In this document: positions 12,740 to 19,195 of the stretch, piece after piece
How positions within the stretch are numbered: position 1 is the stretch's first letter
Layout: each line of letters starts with the position of its first letter
Origin: a virus
Reading direction: 5' to 3' (one strand)
DNA: 47,410 bases
IMG/VR virus record: IMGVR_UViG_3300009080_000017
Span: 1-47,410 of that record
Position numbers and translations under genes: made by a program
Notes under the pieces: model-generated
Told to the model about the DNA's origin: nothing
Databases searched by the model: none
The model's input: the letters and a program-made list of their open reading frames with translations, nothing else

Positions 12740-13668
12740 TTTCCCTTCCTTTTGACCGCACGGAGTTTCTTGATCAAGGACTCTTCTATCAGAAATGGGC
12801 GAGGGTCTTGCCTTGAGAATACCGTGTACAATTTGTTTCCTTTGCGGTCTCCCCGAGGCGCTATAGCGTCGACCCCTATGATAACCACGAACGCCCTCTC
12901 TCCGAAGCCCGCTATCTTACGCCATCTCCGGTAATCACTGCGAGCCAGCTTGAGGCCCTTGACGTTAAAAATCCTGAGTTCATAGTTTGAACTCCTCAAT
13001 GGCCTAAGTTCCACTATGTCTTCTACTGCATATTTGGGTTCGCTCAGGTACCCTTCTGCTCTTTTTATATGTCGGGGGAAAGCCCTACAATATGTTTCGA
13101 AAGGGGGTGCGAAGTTCTCATCGAACTTCGCACCGTTTGCAGAAAAGAAATACGATATGGGCTGACCCCATCGATCGACACAACTAGTCAGAAAATACAT
13201 AGACTTTTCGTATTTTGAGTAGTTGGTTTTCCACTGGGTGGTCCACGCCTTTCTCAAGTTCAACGCCTCTGGGCTGTACAATTTCGCGATAGAGTTCAAA
13301 TCTCTTACGTCAAAATAGCTAAGGACCTCCTGAGGCGTCTGTAAGATATTCTCTATTGTTTCGAGATACCCAGCCCCTTTATCACTTTGAATAGTGCCCG
13401 GCTTCGGCGTCGCTTGGGTGTATAAATAGTCGTTGTCTTTTACTCGCTTAATCAACGCCCTGAGGTCTGCCTCAGTGGGCGTTACGTTACAATGATAGGA
13501 ATATATAGGCGTGTCGTTGGGCACACTAGCTTTGGCATGTTCGGCTTCTTCAGTAGTTAATTCTCCCCAAGACTCCCACTCATCAAAAGATATAAGAGAC
13601 CTGACTGTTGGGAATTTTTTTTTCATGAGCCTTATTGCTTGAACATGGATGTGCGATGTATACGACAT
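12736..13668 (-). CDS. Hypothetical protein (310 aa), paralogue of 6605-7606
   Basis: ATG at 13668 has GAGG in range. It shares with the 6605-7606 product the RKAWTTQWKTNYSKYEKSMYF-type block, FLTxxxDRxGxxISYxF, the (F/L)SEPKY(A/K) motif followed by EDIVELRPLRSSNYELRIF, and a C-terminal GNKLYTVFSRQDPRPFLIEE then SLIKKLRAVKRKGK. The conserved order suggests one fold with a basic tail. Function unknown. A coupled small gene follows. Confidence 0.7.
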   Translation of the reverse strand: MSYTSHIHVQAIRLMKKKFPTVRSLISFDEWESWGELTTEEAEHAKASVPNDTPIYSYHCNVTPTEADLRALIKRVKDNDYLYTQATPKPGTIQSDKGAGYLETIENILQTPQEVLSYFDVRDLNSIAKLYSPEALNLRKAWTTQWKTNYSKYEKSMYFLTSCVDRWGQPISYFFSANGAKFDENFAPPFETYCRAFPRHIKRAEGYLSEPKYAVEDIVELRPLRSSNYELRIFNVKGLKLARSDYRRWRKIAGFGERAFVVIIGVDAIAPRGDRKGNKLYTVFSRQDPRPFLIEESLIKKLRAVKRKGK

Positions 13669-13696
13669 GGTGGCCTCACTAGTGCTTGTCTGGTTT

Positions 13697-13735
13697 CGCT
13701 ACACCCCTTAGACGAAGGGGGCGAAGTTTTATTCA
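13697..13735 (-). promoter_or_regulatory. Cassette copy 29
   Basis: TGAATA at 13730-13735 and CGTCTAAGG with CGTC at 13711-13714, spacer 15 bp. The stem is CCCC/GGGG, replacing CAACCC/GGGTTG on both sides. Confidence 0.8.
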
Positions 13736-13756
13736 AAAAAGTTTAGATTTTGCTGA

Positions 13757-14047
13757 TTAAGAAATGGGATGACTGCGGGCTAGATTTGTATGTGGTGATT
13801 CGAGCACGACCTTATCATATCGGCCTTCAAGTGCTGATACGATGACTTCACATTTCAAAGTTCTTATGTTCATTACGCTGTAAGCTTTCACAGTGGTCGG
13901 TCGAAACGTGGTGCTCCCATATCCAGAAGCCTCATAAGATCCTAATTTATAAACAAGGTAAATGTGGTATGCTTGGCGGCGCTTGTGGTCCCAAAAGTCA
14001 TTTCTTCTGATTAAATCCCCTACCGCGAACTTGTATTTAGAACTCAT
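13757..14047 (-). CDS. Hypothetical protein (96 aa), tandem duplicate A
   Basis: The start MSSKYKFAVGDLIRR at 14047 has GAGGGG; the longer frame upstream is cassette copy 30. It is a close duplicate of the gene at 14133-14423 (MSSKYKFAAGDLIRR, YLVYKLGS/YLVYGLGS, RPTTVKAYSVMNIRTLK / RPTTGEAYSVINIKTLK, and a LEGRYDKV / LENRYDKV block). The small strand-rich N-terminus resembles an SH3-like barrel. Function unknown. Confidence 0.65.
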   Translation of the reverse strand: MSSKYKFAVGDLIRRNDFWDHKRRQAYHIYLVYKLGSYEASGYGSTTFRPTTVKAYSVMNIRTLKCEVIVSALEGRYDKVVLESPHTNLARSHPIS

Positions 14048-14063
14048 TGTTTTCCCCTCTCCT

Positions 14064-14100
14064 CTGCACCCTTTAGACGGTGGCGGCGACAATTTATTCA
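14064..14100 (-). promoter_or_regulatory. Cassette copy 30
   Basis: TGAATA at 14095-14100 and CGTCTAAAGG with CGTC at 14076-14079, spacer 15 bp; stem weak. It lies between the duplicated genes. Confidence 0.7.
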
Positions 14101-14132
14101 AACAACAGATAACAGGTCGACGCAATCGCAAA

Positions 14133-14423
14133 TCAATCTGACCCTTGAGGCTGCCAATGGCTGGATCTCTTCAGGGGCGGGGGTTCACCCGATTCGACCT
14201 TATCATATCGGTTTTCAAGTGCTGTGAAGACGGCTCCACGTTTCAAAGTTTTTATGTTAATTACGCTGTAAGCTTCCCCAGTGGTCGGTCGAAGCGCGAC
14301 GCGCTCAGCTTCAGAAGCTTCAATAGATCCTAATCCATAAACAAGGTAAGTATGTTGCGCGTTGCGGTAAAGACCTCTTCTTCTGATTAAATCCCCCGCC
14401 GCGAACTTGTATTTAGAACTCAT
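14133..14423 (-). CDS. Hypothetical protein (96 aa), tandem duplicate B
   Basis: ATG at 14423 behind GAGAGA. It is the second member of the duplicated pair with 13757-14047; the C-terminal 20 residues (ESGEPPPLKRSSHWQPQGSD) have diverged. Gene plus cassette was probably duplicated as one unit of about 370-390 bp. Confidence 0.65.
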   Translation of the reverse strand: MSSKYKFAAGDLIRRRGLYRNAQHTYLVYGLGSIEASEAERVALRPTTGEAYSVINIKTLKRGAVFTALENRYDKVESGEPPPLKRSSHWQPQGSD

Positions 14424-14437
14424 TGTTTTCTCTCTCC

Positions 14438-14475
14438 ACTGCCCCCCTTAGACGAAGGGGGCGCAGCTTTATTCA
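14438..14475 (-). promoter_or_regulatory. Cassette copy 31
   Basis: TGAATA at 14470-14475 and CGTCTAAGG with CGTC at 14451-14454, spacer 15 bp, stem GCCCCCTT/AAGGGGGGC-like, with about six G-C pairs. Confidence 0.8.
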
Positions 14476-14514
14476 AAAAAAGATTGTGATTGTTTTGTCT
14501 TTCTGGTTGTCTTC

Positions 14515-14841
14515 TTATGTTAGAAACAAAATCCCATAAAAGTGATAAAAAACTAACCCAACATGCGCCAGTGTAAGGATAAAAATAGTTATAATAAGTA
14601 TTTTTGCTTTTTGGCCCTCCAATTTACCTGCTCCAAAATAAAGCATATAACAGCAGATTGTATTGAAAAATAGTTTTGCAGCCGCGAAGTGCAACGGGCC
14701 TTTAGAGGCATAGAACTCCATCACAGGGTTTGCCTCAACAGCATAACCCATTGTTAAACTGTAATTTGTTAACCCGAGGTCACACACTGTGAGGAGAAAT
14801 AAGGCATAAACGAGGTAAAGTTGAAAGTCTTTCATTTTCAT
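14515..14841 (-). CDS. Small membrane protein, DUF5658-like (108 aa)
   Basis: ATG at 14841 overlaps the TGA of the upstream gene, so it is coupled. Three to four hydrophobic segments are visible (LYLVYALFLLTVCDLGLTNY, FAAAKLFFNTICCYMLYFGA, AKILIITIFILTLAHVGLVF). The pattern DLGLTNYSLTMGYAVEANPV fits the D...T...G..EANP signature of DUF5658 membrane proteins. Function unknown; an inner-membrane location is likely. Confidence 0.65.
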   Translation of the reverse strand: MKMKDFQLYLVYALFLLTVCDLGLTNYSLTMGYAVEANPVMEFYASKGPLHFAAAKLFFNTICCYMLYFGAGKLEGQKAKILIITIFILTLAHVGLVFYHFYGILFLT

Positions 14842-15170
14842 AAGACTCGCCGCTTAATCATCCGAAATTCCCGAGCTATCTTTAGGACTTTCTTGTAAGG
14901 TATTTTGAAGGTGGCCTCCTGTTCGGCCTTGGCAATTGGCTCGTAACCAAGTCGCACAAGTTTGGAATAAGTATGAGACATCTTGAACTTTGTATCTCGC
15001 CAGATATAAAGTCCCACGTAATGGTTCCCGAAACCTTCGAAGAGATGGGTTCCGGCGATATCTTTACCGCGAGACTTAACTATTGGTAAACCATCTTCGG
15101 CTCGGACCAACCTAAGCCGATTGTCTTTTGCAAATTTACGAAATTTCTTTTTTCCAAAGTCCTTTACCAT
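14838..15170 (-). CDS. Hypothetical basic protein (110 aa)
   Basis: ATG at 15170 lies behind GAGGAG. The N-terminus is very basic (MVKDFGKKKFRKFAKDNRLR) and the middle reads FEGFGNHYVGLYIWRDTKF. It ends RMIKRRVL at the coupled start of the membrane protein gene. No family is recognised. Confidence 0.6.
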   Translation of the reverse strand: MVKDFGKKKFRKFAKDNRLRLVRAEDGLPIVKSRGKDIAGTHLFEGFGNHYVGLYIWRDTKFKMSHTYSKLVRLGYEPIAKAEQEATFKIPYKKVLKIAREFRMIKRRVL

Positions 15171-15190
15171 GAGTTCTCCTCATTGTTGTT

Positions 15191-15227
15191 CCTCAACCCT
15201 TAGACGAAAGGGCTGGTTGTTTATTCA
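15191..15227 (-). promoter_or_regulatory. Cassette copy 32
   Basis: TGAATA at 15222-15227 and CGTCTAAGG with CGTC at 15203-15206, spacer 15 bp, stem GCCC(T)/(A)GGGT. Box 1 also supplies the stop of a possible start-less frame (15226-15296) that ends GIGVRFVKDKNE. Confidence 0.7.
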
Positions 15228-15296
15228 TTTTTATCTTTTACGAATCTAACTCCGATGCCGTTGGCCCGACCCGAAGGACTGAATATAACTTTGGGG

Positions 15297-15479
15297 TTAG
15301 TATGTCCCGTCTTCAACAAATATGACAACTTCTGGCGTGTCGTAGAACAGGTCATTGATCCGCTTACACTCTATAGCTTCCAAAAGCTCACCTGTATCGG
15401 GGTGTTCGACCAGAACGGGTGAGTTCAATGTTTCACTATCGGCAGTTAATAGAATATCTAGGAGGTTTTGATATTTCAC
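15297..15479 (-). CDS. Hypothetical protein (60 aa), GTG start, related to 5281-5541
   Basis: GTG at 15479 has AGAGG before it and begins VKYQNLLDIL, like VKYVELLEIL of 5281-5541. The frame is open to an ATG at 15581 that overlaps the upstream stop, but that extension is made of cassette copy 33 plus a decayed second cassette (AATAAAAACTCAGCC, about 15490-15510). Both starts are possible. Function unknown. Confidence 0.5.
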   Translation of the reverse strand: MKYQNLLDILLTADSETLNSPVLVEHPDTGELLEAIECKRINDLFYDTPEVVIFVEDGTY

Positions 15480-15542
15480 TTTGGGCCTCTTGGTGGCTGA
15501 GTTTTTATTTGGCGACAGCGAGGCATGGACGACTCCGACCAT

Positions 15543-15580
15543 GCTCCGACCCTTAGACGAAAGGGTTGAGGATTTACTCA
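15543..15580 (-). promoter_or_regulatory. Cassette copy 33, box 1 variant
   Basis: Box 1 reads TGAGTA (15575-15580) and CGTCTAAGG has CGTC at 15556-15559, spacer 15 bp, stem CAACCCTT/AAGGGTCG. The box 1 change creates the ATGA junction that ends the gene at 15578-15754. Confidence 0.7.
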
Positions 15581-15754
15581 TCTTAGACTCTTAAAAAAAC
15601 GAGTGGCAGATTTCTTGTGCAGACCTCCCTGTACTTCCTCGACCCTACGCATAAGAAACCTGCCAGATCCGAGTGCGAGGGGTCCACCTAACAGAATAAT
15701 TGGCATACTGCGCCAGCTTCGAAGCTGACTGCCTATCAGCAATTTTATTTTCAT
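15578..15754 (-). CDS. Micro-ORF C (58 aa) of a coupled chain
   Basis: ATG at 15754 overlaps the TGA of micro-ORF B, and AGGGGG lies six bases before it inside that gene. The product starts MKIKLLIGSQLRSWRS and ends SATRFFKSLR. The ending R-F-[FL]-[RK]-x-L-[RK] is shared with the two genes upstream. Function unknown; too short for the usual 60-residue cut. Confidence 0.5.
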   Translation of the reverse strand: MKIKLLIGSQLRSWRSMPIILLGGPLALGSGRFLMRRVEEVQGGLHKKSATRFFKSLR

Positions 15755-15954
15755 TTTAGCCCCCTAAGGAACCGAACTCCATTTCCGATGCGGAAGCCGT
15801 CGTGACCCATCCATCCCAGCGCACTCATAACCGCGATGGTCATGGGAATCTCGGGGGCGAACCCAGTCGTCTTGCTTTTAGAAAAGCGGGTTGTGGAACT
15901 TCCACCTACCGATATTAAATTCAACTTGACTATGTTTTTTTTATTTATCTTCAT
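15751..15954 (-). CDS. Micro-ORF B (67 aa) of a coupled chain
   Basis: ATG at 15954 overlaps the TGA of micro-ORF A, with AGGAGA before it. The product starts MKINKKNIVKLNLISVGGSS and ends GFRIGNGVRFLRGLK. The end resembles the GFR-type C-terminus of FGE/C-lectin domains, but the rest is too short to prove this. Coupled to C downstream. Confidence 0.5.
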   Translation of the reverse strand: MKINKKNIVKLNLISVGGSSTTRFSKSKTTGFAPEIPMTIAVMSALGWMGHDGFRIGNGVRFLRGLK

Positions 15955-16148
15955 CTTAATCTCCTAAAAAACCTAACTGAGCAACGGATGCTCGCCGAGC
16001 ATCCCGTGTGGTGTATTAACCAGTCAGCAGGGTGGCCTGCTGAGCCACCCGCTATATGGACCAACGGCCATTCGCTAACCGTGCGTTTCTGAGGGGGGGA
16101 CACTGGTACAGATGATAATAAAAATACATTTATCTGCCTGAGGTTCAT
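15951..16148 (-). CDS. Micro-ORF A (65 aa) of a coupled chain
   Basis: The start MNLRQINVFLL at 16148 has GGAGG at good spacing; the longer frame to 16271 lacks one. The product ends CSVRFFRRLR, where the codons for RRLR and stop (AGG AGA TTA AGA TGA) also contain the ribosome site and start of micro-ORF B. Function unknown. Confidence 0.5.
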   Translation of the reverse strand: MNLRQINVFLLSSVPVSPPQKRTVSEWPLVHIAGGSAGHPADWLIHHTGCSASIRCSVRFFRRLR

Positions 16149-16199
16149 CTTATTGCCTCCAAAAAGTAAATGAGCTAGGGTCTGGGGGTTGACCCCTTG

Positions 16200-16234
16200 T
16201 GCTACTTTGGACGATGTGGCCAAAAATTTATTCA
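16200..16234 (-). promoter_or_regulatory. Cassette copy 34, last of the accessory block
   Basis: TGAATA at 16229-16234 and CGTCCAAAG with CGTC at 16210-16213, spacer 15 bp; the stem is not kept. It precedes the micro-ORF chain and follows the amidase gene. Confidence 0.65.
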
Positions 16235-16289
16235 AATTTAATATAAAAAGGTGTTCACGAGGCAGGGGCACCTCTCAAGAATTGAAAAA

Positions 16290-17054
16290 TCAGAATTTAA
16301 AAATTCTTTTAAGCATGGAAAAAAAGCTCGGATATCTGGGTGCAACGAAGTGGGCCGCCTTCTTCTTGTGAGGTATCCCTCTGTTGCGGCTGTCTATCTC
16401 ACTCTGAACCATGTCGAACATCTTATCCCAGTCGAAAGGGCTCGGATCCCAGCCACCCTTTTCTGTCCCTCTTGATATCGGGTCGATATCTTCATGACCA
16501 AGGATGTGTTCTCGCTCGTAGGGTATAGAGTAGTCCTCACAAAGACAGTAGACCAACCTCGCCAGACTTTTATACTGTTCTTCTGTGTAAGCTTCTGTGA
16601 TTTCACCGTTGCCATGGGCGAGCAGGTCAATACCTATTGAGTTTATATTCGGAGAATGGTCCCAAGAAGGAAGATCTGTGGGCTTCTTAACCACACCCCC
16701 CCAGCGATTAGACCACCACTTAAATGGTTTATTTTTTTTTAGATTGGTTCTTTGCTTCGAGCCCGAGTGCCATGCAATTTCACCGACATCGAAGAACTGC
16801 CAAATCTCTCCTGTGTGGTCAATTAAAAAGTGGCCCTTGTATTTTAAAATGGTCGCCATACGGTGTGCGTAAATCTCGCCGATAATCTTCAAACTATCTT
16901 CTTTTTCCTTTTGATGTTTGACTATCCTTTGTAGGCCAACACCATACCCTGTGGTGTGGATCACCACTGAGTTCACAAGATCGAGTCTTCTTTTCTTTGT
17001 ATCCTTTGGTATCGTACTGCGTTTAAGTCTGGTTGCACCTCTATATAACTTCAT
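16290..17054 (-). CDS. N-acetylmuramoyl-L-alanine amidase (endolysin, 254 aa)
   Basis: The Amidase_2 fold is recognisable: VVIHTTGYG near residue 30 (first zinc His), HFLIDHTGEIWQ, AWHSG, SIGIDLLAHG, and HILGHEDIDPISRGTEKGGW then DPSPFDWDKMF near the end (second zinc ligands). It cleaves the amide between MurNAc and the stem peptide. There is no signal peptide, so release would need a holin, not seen here. ATG at 17054 overlaps the Nudix gene by four bases (ATGA). It is the last gene of the groEL operon. Confidence 0.88.
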   Translation of the reverse strand: MKLYRGATRLKRSTIPKDTKKRRLDLVNSVVIHTTGYGVGLQRIVKHQKEKEDSLKIIGEIYAHRMATILKYKGHFLIDHTGEIWQFFDVGEIAWHSGSKQRTNLKKNKPFKWWSNRWGGVVKKPTDLPSWDHSPNINSIGIDLLAHGNGEITEAYTEEQYKSLARLVYCLCEDYSIPYEREHILGHEDIDPISRGTEKGGWDPSPFDWDKMFDMVQSEIDSRNRGIPHKKKAAHFVAPRYPSFFSMLKRIFKF

Positions 17055-17533
17055 ATTTGTTCCCCTACTAGTGAAATGTAAAAACTTACTTTCTCTTCAT
17101 TTAACTCCCCCGATTTTATAATTTTTTCCAAGATCTGGTGTTTCGGGTCTAAATCACTTAACCGCTCTAAGGGAACCCAAGTGAAAAAATCAGCCTGCCC
17201 GTTACTTACGGAGCCGGGGTTTAAGTATGGGATAACCAATATAAAAATCTTATATTTGTTGTTTGTTTCTAAGAGTGTTATGCTGTCGACTATCCTAAAT
17301 CCTCCGGTGTGACCTGTTTCTTCTTCAAATATCCTTAACGCGGCGTCAACACATCTCTCTTCTTTCTTAACAGAACCGTTAGGGATGCTCCATTGACTTC
17401 CACCCGTTTTGGGGAGTGAGACTTTTCCAACGAGGATTTTACCACCCTTCTCTAAGCAAATAACTCCAATATTATATGAGTTTGCTTTACCCCTTTTCTG
17501 GCTTTTTAGTGGTTTCGGTTTCATTTTTATCAT
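17051..17533 (-). CDS. Nudix-type hydrolase with altered box (160 aa)
   Basis: A Nudix domain is visible with box residues G53, E59, R67, E70-E72 and G74 (GSVKKEERCVDAALRIFEEE then TGH). In the usual GX5EX7REUXEEXGU box the residue after Arg is Glu; here it is Ile68, so catalysis may be changed. Strand IGVICLEKGGKILVGK and QWSIPNGSV precede it as normal. Substrates of the family are nucleoside diphosphate derivatives. Overlaps both neighbours by four bases. Confidence 0.8.
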   Translation of the reverse strand: MIKMKPKPLKSQKRGKANSYNIGVICLEKGGKILVGKVSLPKTGGSQWSIPNGSVKKEERCVDAALRIFEEETGHTGGFRIVDSITLLETNNKYKIFILVIPYLNPGSVSNGQADFFTWVPLERLSDLDPKHQILEKIIKSGELNEEKVSFYISLVGEQI

Positions 17534-17871
17534 AAGATCCGCTCTGGATTTCTAAAAAACATTATATTTTTTAAGCCGGGAATCTTTTTTCCGGGCCTCA
17601 GATCATGGATGCAGATGTGTTTTACAAATTTTAAATATTGTGGCCAAGGTATCGATTTAATGAACTTAAATTTTATAAGATAGATTTCTCTATCCGCAGT
17701 TTTCGATAGCCTTGTCGAAGTTACTACTGTTACCCCCTGAACCGCTCTAAAATTTTCAAGGATATCCGTTATGTTAAACCCACGGTCAATAACGAATTTA
17801 CAATAGACTTGCCACAATTCATATGACTCTATTTCTTTAATTATTTTTTTAATTGTTTTAATTTCACTCAT
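17530..17871 (-). CDS. Hypothetical phage protein (113 aa)
   Basis: ATG at 17871 (MSEIKTIKKIIKEIE) has GAGGG in range, better than the ATG at 17886. The middle FRAVQGVTVVTSTRLSKTAD followed by REIYLIKFKFI looks like a small alpha/beta ferredoxin-like fold. Family not recognised. It overlaps the Nudix gene by four bases. Confidence 0.6.
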   Translation of the reverse strand: MSEIKTIKKIIKEIESYELWQVYCKFVIDRGFNITDILENFRAVQGVTVVTSTRLSKTADREIYLIKFKFIKSIPWPQYLKFVKHICIHDLRPGKKIPGLKNIMFFRNPERIL

Positions 17872-17900
17872 TTTATCCCTCCTCAATGATATAAATAGTT

Positions 17901-18230
17901 TTAATGAAGGGATAAAGAAACGTTTAGGTTTAATAAAATCCCTTTAAACTTTTCATATTCTCGGTAATAGGCGCGAAGAATAAGCACTTCTAAGTTGGGG
18001 ATATCCATCTTGTCCTCGGAACCCTCAGTCGCCAACAACCTTCTCAGCGAATCCTGAAGATATGAAATAGTGGAGCAGAGCGAACAAAGAATATCGGTTT
18101 TGTACAGATTTATATATTTTTTACTTAGGAACATCCTAACATAATACATCACCAGATTCTTCTCTTTACTAACCTCCTTTAGCATCTGCTTGGCAGATTT
18201 TCTTGAAACAAAGTTAGTTTCTTTCATCAT
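17901..18230 (-). CDS. Hypothetical protein (109 aa)
   Basis: ATG at 18230 overlaps the upstream TGA. The product is basic and helical (MMKETNFVSRKSAKQMLKEV) with a cluster CSLCSTISYL. No family is recognised. Part of the groEL operon. Confidence 0.55.
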   Translation of the reverse strand: MMKETNFVSRKSAKQMLKEVSKEKNLVMYYVRMFLSKKYINLYKTDILCSLCSTISYLQDSLRRLLATEGSEDKMDIPNLEVLILRAYYREYEKFKGILLNLNVSLSLH

Positions 18231-18571
18231 CCCCTCAGAAGTGATTTATTGCCATTGACTCTATTCACCAACTCTTCAACGCTGATGACAGCGACAATTT
18301 CTCTTGCCGCGTTGCCGGAAACATAATTTACTTTTGTAAATTTTTGCATTGAGTTTAGTTTTTTGCCACCCTCGATAACCAGAAGGCCCCTGCTTAACTT
18401 TTGCTGATAAGAGGCATCACATCGCATTAAAGTAATATATTCTGGGTTTAGAAATACCTCTCTTAGATTATAACGCGTTTTTAATTTAGGGCCCCCGTAG
18501 AAGTCCTCTCCGGAGTGGTAATCTCGGGACTCAGCAGTCTCATCCTCGTATATTTCAATTAACTTTATCAT
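18227..18571 (-). CDS. Hypothetical protein (114 aa)
   Basis: The start MIKLIEIYEDETAES at 18571 has GGAGG seven bases upstream; the longer frame to 18625 has none. The start overlaps the TGA of the upstream gene. It contains YGGPKLKTRYNLREVFLNPE. No family is recognised. Confidence 0.6.
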   Translation of the reverse strand: MIKLIEIYEDETAESRDYHSGEDFYGGPKLKTRYNLREVFLNPEYITLMRCDASYQQKLSRGLLVIEGGKKLNSMQKFTKVNYVSGNAAREIVAVISVEELVNRVNGNKSLLRG

Positions 18572-18816
18572 AAAGAAACCTCCTTTTTTCTTGCAAGAAA
18601 AATATCCTCTTTGGGAGTCCAGCAAAATTTACTATCCCAATACATTTTTATCACCGGATTAGGTAGAGCATTTATTGGGCAAGCGCCCCCCTGTTCGTTT
18701 TTTAAGAAAACGGCAGAAGATGGGGTTTGTGTCTCCCAAAACACCCAGCGATCGACGCCATCTCTAAATATTATACGTGCATTTGCCGGTAAATAAAGTA
18801 AATCACCCTTGTTCAT
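18568..18816 (-). CDS. Hypothetical protein (82 aa)
   Basis: ATG at 18816 lies inside the end of the upstream gene (14-base overlap). The product MNKGDLLYLPANARIIFRDG has a strand-rich, SH3-like start and VDRWVFWETQTP. Family unknown. Confidence 0.55.
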   Translation of the reverse strand: MNKGDLLYLPANARIIFRDGVDRWVFWETQTPSSAVFLKNEQGGACPINALPNPVIKMYWDSKFCWTPKEDIFLARKKEVSL

Positions 18817-19195
18817 TTTCCAGCTCCCTTTTCGTAAGCTGAAGAGTTTTAACTATCTCTTGAACGCTGTCACTAAATTCGTCAAAAGGTTTGAGGTCAT
18901 TCGGCGCACTTAATTGTTCCTGTTTGTGTTGATCCTCTCTAATTTTAACATAACCTTCCGCGATAACCGAGATGTTCTTCAATCGCATGTCTGCGAGGGC
19001 AAGATTTCTTCTCAATAAATCTATTTTATCAATCAATTTATCAGACATGTTATTTGTCGTCAGCATCGTTTCAATCTCAACAAGCTCTGTTGAGAGGCCT
19101 CCGAGATATTTTCTTTGTATATCTTCCAAAAACAAGTCTGACAGTCTTTTTGGTATCTCATCTAAGTTCACGGTAAAAGAAATATCTACTAACAT
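18803..19195 (-). CDS. Hypothetical coiled-coil protein (130 aa)
   Basis: ATG at 19195 follows the groEL stop directly, and GGAGG in the groEL 3' end is its ribosome site. Residues ~30-80 and 105-130 are long charged helices (ETMLTTNNMSDKLIDKIDLL, VQEIVKTLQLTKRELENEQG). It is not GroES-like despite its place next to groEL. Family unknown. Confidence 0.6.
   Translation of the reverse strand: MLVDISFTVNLDEIPKRLSDLFLEDIQRKYLGGLSTELVEIETMLTTNNMSDKLIDKIDLLRRNLALADMRLKNISVIAEGYVKIREDQHKQEQLSAPNDLKPFDEFSDSVQEIVKTLQLTKRELENEQG

Noticed and set aside
17889-17897. T4 late promoter TATAAATA on the plus strand
   Set aside because: No plus-strand gene follows, and similar ATAAATAG strings occur in AT-rich coding sequence; treated as chance.
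18803-19195. GroES next to groEL
   Set aside because: The protein is a charged coiled-coil type without the GroES barrel pattern; a better candidate is at 33753-34052.
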